From NCBI RefSeq assembly GCF_012844235.1, contig NZ_JABAGR010000001.1:62001-126000 (forward strand): a stretch of 64,000 bases of DNA. Direction: 5' to 3'. Below are positions 61,011 to 64,000 of this stretch, in pieces. Position numbers and translations under genes: made by a program. Source of the DNA: Parafannyhessea umbonata. GTDB lineage: Bacteria; Actinomycetota; Coriobacteriia; Coriobacteriales; Atopobiaceae. Numbering within the stretch: the stretch's first letter is position 1; every line of letters starts with the position of its first letter. The notes beneath the pieces are model-generated. The model did no database searches. It had not been told where the DNA came from and saw only the letters and a program-made list of their open reading frames with translations.

Positions 61011-62198
61011 ATGCAGTACAGAAACGACAGGCACGGCGAGCCGCTCTCGCTCCTTGGCTTCGGCTGCATGCGCTTCAGGCGCACGTCTGGCCCAGGCGGC
61101 GCCATCGACTACCCCGCGGCGGAGCGCCAGATCATGCGCGCCATCGAGTTGGGCGTCAACTACTTCGACACCGCCTACATCTACCCGGGGAGCGAGGAGC
61201 TCCTCGGCCGCGTCCTTGACGGCAACGGCGTTCGCGACCGCGTGAACATCGCCACGAAGCTCCCGCAGTACCTCATCCGCAGCGCGTCGGCCATCGACCG
61301 CTACTTCGACGAGGAGCTCCGTCGCCTCAGGACGGACCACGTGGACTACTACCTCATGCACATGCTCACGGACGTCGCCGCGTGGCACAAGCTCGAGGAG
61401 CTCGGCATCCGCGACTGGATTGCGCGCAAGAAGGCCTCCGGCCAGATCCGCAACATCGGCTTCTCCTTCCACGGCAACACGGACATGTTCCTCAAGGTGC
61501 TCGCCGCCTTTGACTGGGACTTCTGCCAGATCCAGTACAACTACATGGACGAGCACGCCCAGGCCGGGCGAGAGGGGCTTCTTGCCGCGGCCGAGCGGCA
61601 CATCCCGGTCATCATCATGGAGCCGCTTCGGGGCGGCAAGCTCGTCGACCTGCTTCCCCGTGAGGCGAAGTCGCTCATAGCGGAGGAGGCCCACGGGTGG
61701 AGCCCCGCGGAGCTGGCGCTGCGCTGGCTCTACGACCAGCCGCAGGTCACGTGCGTCCTGTCCGGCATGAACAGCGAGTCCATGGTGGAGGAGAACTGCC
61801 GCGTCGCGAGCGAGGCCGACGTCGGCTGCCTTGGCCAGGCCGACCGGGACCTCATCGCACGCGTGAAGGAGATCGTGGGAAGAAGCATACGCATCGGGTG
61901 CACGGGCTGCGGCTACTGCATGCCCTGCCCGAAGGGTGTGGACATCTCCTCCGCCTTCCGCTGCTGGAACCAGATGTACACGGAGGGCAAGTCCGCCGGC
62001 CGCAAGGAGTACTGGCAGGTCGTGAGCCTGCGGAAGGAGCCCGCGTTCGCCACGCAGTGCGTGCGCTGCGGAAAGTGCGAGTCGCACTGCCCGCAGCATC
62101 TGCCCATCCGCGACGCGCTTCCCCAGGCGGACCGTGACCTCAGGCCCCTGCACTACCGCATCGCGGGCGTCGTGGCCAGGAAGTTCGCCCTCGGCTAG
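61011..62198 (+). CDS. Aldo/keto reductase with C-terminal 4Fe-4S domain
   Basis: 395 residues. AKR barrel (~1-270): LLGFGCMRFRRT, FDTAYIYPGSEELLG, DYYLMHMLTD, NIGFSFHGNTDMFLKVL; then a ferredoxin-like tail with CTGCGYCMPCPKG and CVRCGKCESHCPQ. The ATG at 61011 is used; a TATACT -10-like hexamer lies about 60 bp upstream. This group is widespread in anaerobes, substrate unknown. Its last 4 bp overlap the convergent EamA gene. Confidence 0.9.
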   Translation: MQYRNDRHGEPLSLLGFGCMRFRRTSGPGGAIDYPAAERQIMRAIELGVNYFDTAYIYPGSEELLGRVLDGNGVRDRVNIATKLPQYLIRSASAIDRYFDEELRRLRTDHVDYYLMHMLTDVAAWHKLEELGIRDWIARKKASGQIRNIGFSFHGNTDMFLKVLAAFDWDFCQIQYNYMDEHAQAGREGLLAAAERHIPVIIMEPLRGGKLVDLLPREAKSLIAEEAHGWSPAELALRWLYDQPQVTCVLSGMNSESMVEENCRVASEADVGCLGQADRDLIARVKEIVGRSIRIGCTGCGYCMPCPKGVDISSAFRCWNQMYTEGKSAGRKEYWQVVSLRKEPAFATQCVRCGKCESHCPQHLPIRDALPQADRDLRPLHYRIAGVVARKFALG

Positions 62199-63205
62199 GG
62201 GCGCTCTCCCTTCCGCGCGGCCTGGCGCGCACGCGGGTCGCGGTTCACGATCACGATGCCCACGGAGACGAGCGCGAGCGCGACCGTGGCGCGAAGCGGG
62301 TCGATCGCGGACGCCTCCCCCAGCAGCAGCGCCGAGAGCACCACGCCAAACACGGGGTTCATGAAGCCGAACACGGCAACGCGCGACACGGGGTTTGCCG
62401 AGAGCAGCATGGACCACATCGTGTAGGCGGCCGCGGAGATGAAGCCCATGTACGCAAGCAGCGCGAGCGCGGCCGGCCGGGACGGCTGGAGCCTGCCTCC
62501 CGTGGCAAGGCCGATCGCCGTCAGCACGACGCCGCCGACGAGGAACTGCCACCCGCTCAGCAGCACGGGGTCGTGGCGCTTCGAGAACTCCCTGATGAGG
62601 CAGCTCGACATCGCCGCGGCGATGGTGGAGAGAAACACGAGCCCCTCGCCCGCGAGGCTGAACTCTAGGGTCCCGCCCGACTGCAGGTTCACGAGGAGGA
62701 CGCCCGCGAAGCCGACGACGCACCCGATGACCTTGCGTGCGTCGAGCCGCTCCTGCCTGAAGGCGAGCGCGGCGAGCAGGATAACGATGAAGGAGGCGCT
62801 CGCCTCGATGATGGAGCTTGCGACGCCCGACGCACGCGACAGGCCAGGGTAGAACAGCCCATACTGGAGCACCGTCTGAAAGAGCGACAGACAGAGGATC
62901 GCCTTCCAGTCAGTCGCCCTCGGCAGCAGCGGGCGACCCCTCATGACGCTCATGGCGACGACCACCATGCACCCGGCGACGAAGAAGCGCACGCCCGCGA
63001 ACAGAAGCTGGGAGGACGTCGCGCTTGACGCTATGCCAAACAGGACGTTTCCTATCTTCGTGCATGGGAAGGCGGAGCCCCACAATAGGCAGCTCGCCAT
63101 GGCAAGCGCCAGCACGCCTCCCGTGCTGGAAAGGAAGGAGTTCCTGCGCGACTCGCGCGCGCCTATGGTTGCCTGCGAAGCGTTCTCTGACACCTTTTGC
63201 ACCAA
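62195..63205 (-). CDS. EamA/DMT-family transporter
   Basis: 336 residues, ten transmembrane helices in two EamA repeats: CLLWGSAFPCTKIG at the start and LLIREFS...WQFLVGGVVL in the second half, with FGFMNPVFGVVLSALLLGE as the conserved end. It begins 3 bp after the preceding gene with a TTG (GTG three bases later is an alternative), preceded by AGGTAGG. Putative exporter of amino acids or other metabolites. Confidence 0.87.
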   Translation of the reverse strand: MVQKVSENASQATIGARESRRNSFLSSTGGVLALAMASCLLWGSAFPCTKIGNVLFGIASSATSSQLLFAGVRFFVAGCMVVVAMSVMRGRPLLPRATDWKAILCLSLFQTVLQYGLFYPGLSRASGVASSIIEASASFIVILLAALAFRQERLDARKVIGCVVGFAGVLLVNLQSGGTLEFSLAGEGLVFLSTIAAAMSSCLIREFSKRHDPVLLSGWQFLVGGVVLTAIGLATGGRLQPSRPAALALLAYMGFISAAAYTMWSMLLSANPVSRVAVFGFMNPVFGVVLSALLLGEASAIDPLRATVALALVSVGIVIVNRDPRARQAARKGERP

Positions 63206-63208
63206 ACC

Positions 63209-63772
63209 CTACCTGCGCGCCTTGCGCATCTCCCTCTTCACGTTCCTGAGCCTTGACTCGCACTGCTCCCGGTACTTCGCATACTCCTGCTGGGAGCGCT
63301 GGTCCCTCCCCACGACCTCGCCAAGCACCTTGAGCTGTCGCCTCGCCTGCTTCTCGTGGCCGGTGTTGACGAGGGCGTCGACCGTCGCCTGCGTGAACTG
63401 CGCGACGAGGCTGGGGTCGTGCTCGCCCCTCGCCCAGGACTCGTAGTCTGAGAGCAGCCTCGCCACGTCGCCCGTGCGGTTGTACCGCTCGAGGATGGGG
63501 TTGCACGTGTCCTTCACGTCGAGCTTCATGCGCGTCTTGCGTATGGTCGTCATCACGAAGAGCCCCGCGAGAACGATGACCACGAGGATCGCGAGACCGA
63601 TGAGGAACGTGGTCGTCGTGTCGAGCCTCGCGACGTTCTGAAGGAGGTAGACGACCACGAGCGTCGCGACGAGGGCGGCGATCACGATCCCCCTCTGGCT
63701 CGAGGCTGTCATCTGGGCGCCTTTGGGGCCGCCGCCCTTGCCGCTCGCCTTGCTCTTCTCGTCCTGCGCCAT
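63209..63772 (-). CDS. Two-TM membrane protein with helical cytoplasmic domain
   Basis: 187 residues from the ATG at 63772 with GGGAGG upstream. A Lys/Gly-rich N-terminus, TM helices at about 27-46 and 51-76, and a C-terminal helical region (TCNPILERYNRTGDVARLL, ... TGHEKQARRQLKVLGEV) that resembles TPR-like hairpins. Unknown function; likely translated with the EamA gene. Confidence 0.75.
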   Translation of the reverse strand: MAQDEKSKASGKGGGPKGAQMTASSQRGIVIAALVATLVVVYLLQNVARLDTTTTFLIGLAILVVIVLAGLFVMTTIRKTRMKLDVKDTCNPILERYNRTGDVARLLSDYESWARGEHDPSLVAQFTQATVDALVNTGHEKQARRQLKVLGEVVGRDQRSQQEYAKYREQCESRLRNVKREMRKARR

Positions 63773-63868
63773 GAGAACCTCCCATCCGATTCCTGCCTGC
63801 ACTACCTTAGCGGTTTGCCGCCGGCCGCGCATCCCCTCGGTGATGCGGGGGTGCGCGTCGGCGCACGG

Positions 63869-64000
63869 CTAGCTCGAAAGCCGGCGGGCCATGCCGGGAA
63901 GGAGCCCCTCCTGGTCGCTCTCGGGCGCGTCCGGCCATCCCAGCACGCGATCGACCATCCCCTCGACGTCGAGCACCCCGTATGCGAACCCCTTGCGGAT
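63869..64000 (-). CDS. C-terminal end of a protein entering from the right edge
   Basis: 43 codons plus stop visible on the minus strand: RKGFAYGVLDVEGMVDRVL, then GWPDAPESDQEG and LLPGMARRLSS. The start lies beyond the window. Composition is protein-like but the family cannot be named from this tail. Confidence 0.5.
   Translation of the reverse strand: MRKGFAYGVLDVEGMVDRVLGWPDAPESDQEGLLPGMARRLSS

Noticed and set aside
1-64000. CRISPR arrays, rRNA, tRNA, intact insertion sequences, integrases
   Set aside because: No regularly spaced repeats, no tRNA T-loop/anticodon patterns and no transposase or recombinase motifs were found in any frame I read.

Overview
The window reads as a piece of chromosome from a high-G+C, anaerobic, gut-type actinobacterium, most likely a member of the Coriobacteriia (Olsenella/Atopobiaceae-like). 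That placement is an inference. It rests on the codon use, the labile-selenium and molybdenum-hydroxylase accessory genes, the mannose-family PTS for Amadori compounds, Fe-S aldo/keto reductases and the absence of any respiratory genes. I saw no rRNA, tRNA, CRISPR array, integrase or intact transposase.

Layout. (1) 1-10.4 kb, G+C-rich backbone: the 5' part of a LysR regulator; a leftward APC permease/amidohydrolase pair; then rightward ygeY, ygeW, a mocA-like nucleotidyltransferase, hydA and ridA, a subset of the yge/hyu genes tied to selenium-dependent purine/uric-acid breakdown in gut anaerobes. (2) 10.5-23.6 kb, a patchy defence and decay island with visibly lower G+C in parts: an AIPR-like gene, a two-gene CBASS system (CD-NTase plus SLATT membrane effector), phage scaffold and capsid relics, a BREX relic (brxL 5' end joined to a decayed COG2865 ATPase), a DUF262/DUF1524 GmrSD-type enzyme, an ADP-ribosylglycohydrolase, a Schlafen/AlbA_2-type ATPase, an ATP-grasp protein and a DUF4268 gene cut by one amber codon. 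A ~190-bp degenerate direct repeat brackets the middle of it. (3) 23.8-32.9 kb: GNAT and HAD genes, yqeC, and a mannose-family PTS operon with two SIS-domain deglycase-like proteins, a HAD phosphatase and a GntR regulator, matching the glucoselysine/fructoselysine (gfr) type. (4) 33.1-44.3 kb, a compact selenium-molybdenum supercluster: yedF, a NifS-like enzyme, DUF3343, yqeB, selD, xdhC, modABC, moaA, moaC, a MOSC protein and a MoeA-like protein, mostly touching or overlapping. (5) 44.4-56.5 kb, a lower-G+C insert bracketed by two more decayed COG2865 genes: a ydj-type carbohydrate operon (two zinc dehydrogenases, epimerase, MFS permease, class II aldolase, PfkB kinase, YdjG-like reductase, a DAACS symporter and a DeoR regulator). 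(6) 56.6-64 kb, backbone: a GNAT-MogA fusion, a class A serine hydrolase, a U32 peptidase family protein, a small Cys-rich protein, an Fe-S aldo/keto reductase, an EamA exporter, a membrane protein and a partial gene.

How it fits together. SelD, YqeB, YqeC, YedF, DUF3343, XdhC and MocA are the maturation kit of selenium-dependent molybdenum hydroxylases. ModABC imports molybdate; MoaA, MoaC, the MoeA-like protein and the GNAT-Mog fusion belong to cofactor synthesis. YgeY, YgeW and HydA would work downstream of such a hydroxylase, yet no hydroxylase subunit is in this window. The sugar clusters suggest a fermentative life on glycated amines and unusual polyols or sugar acids.
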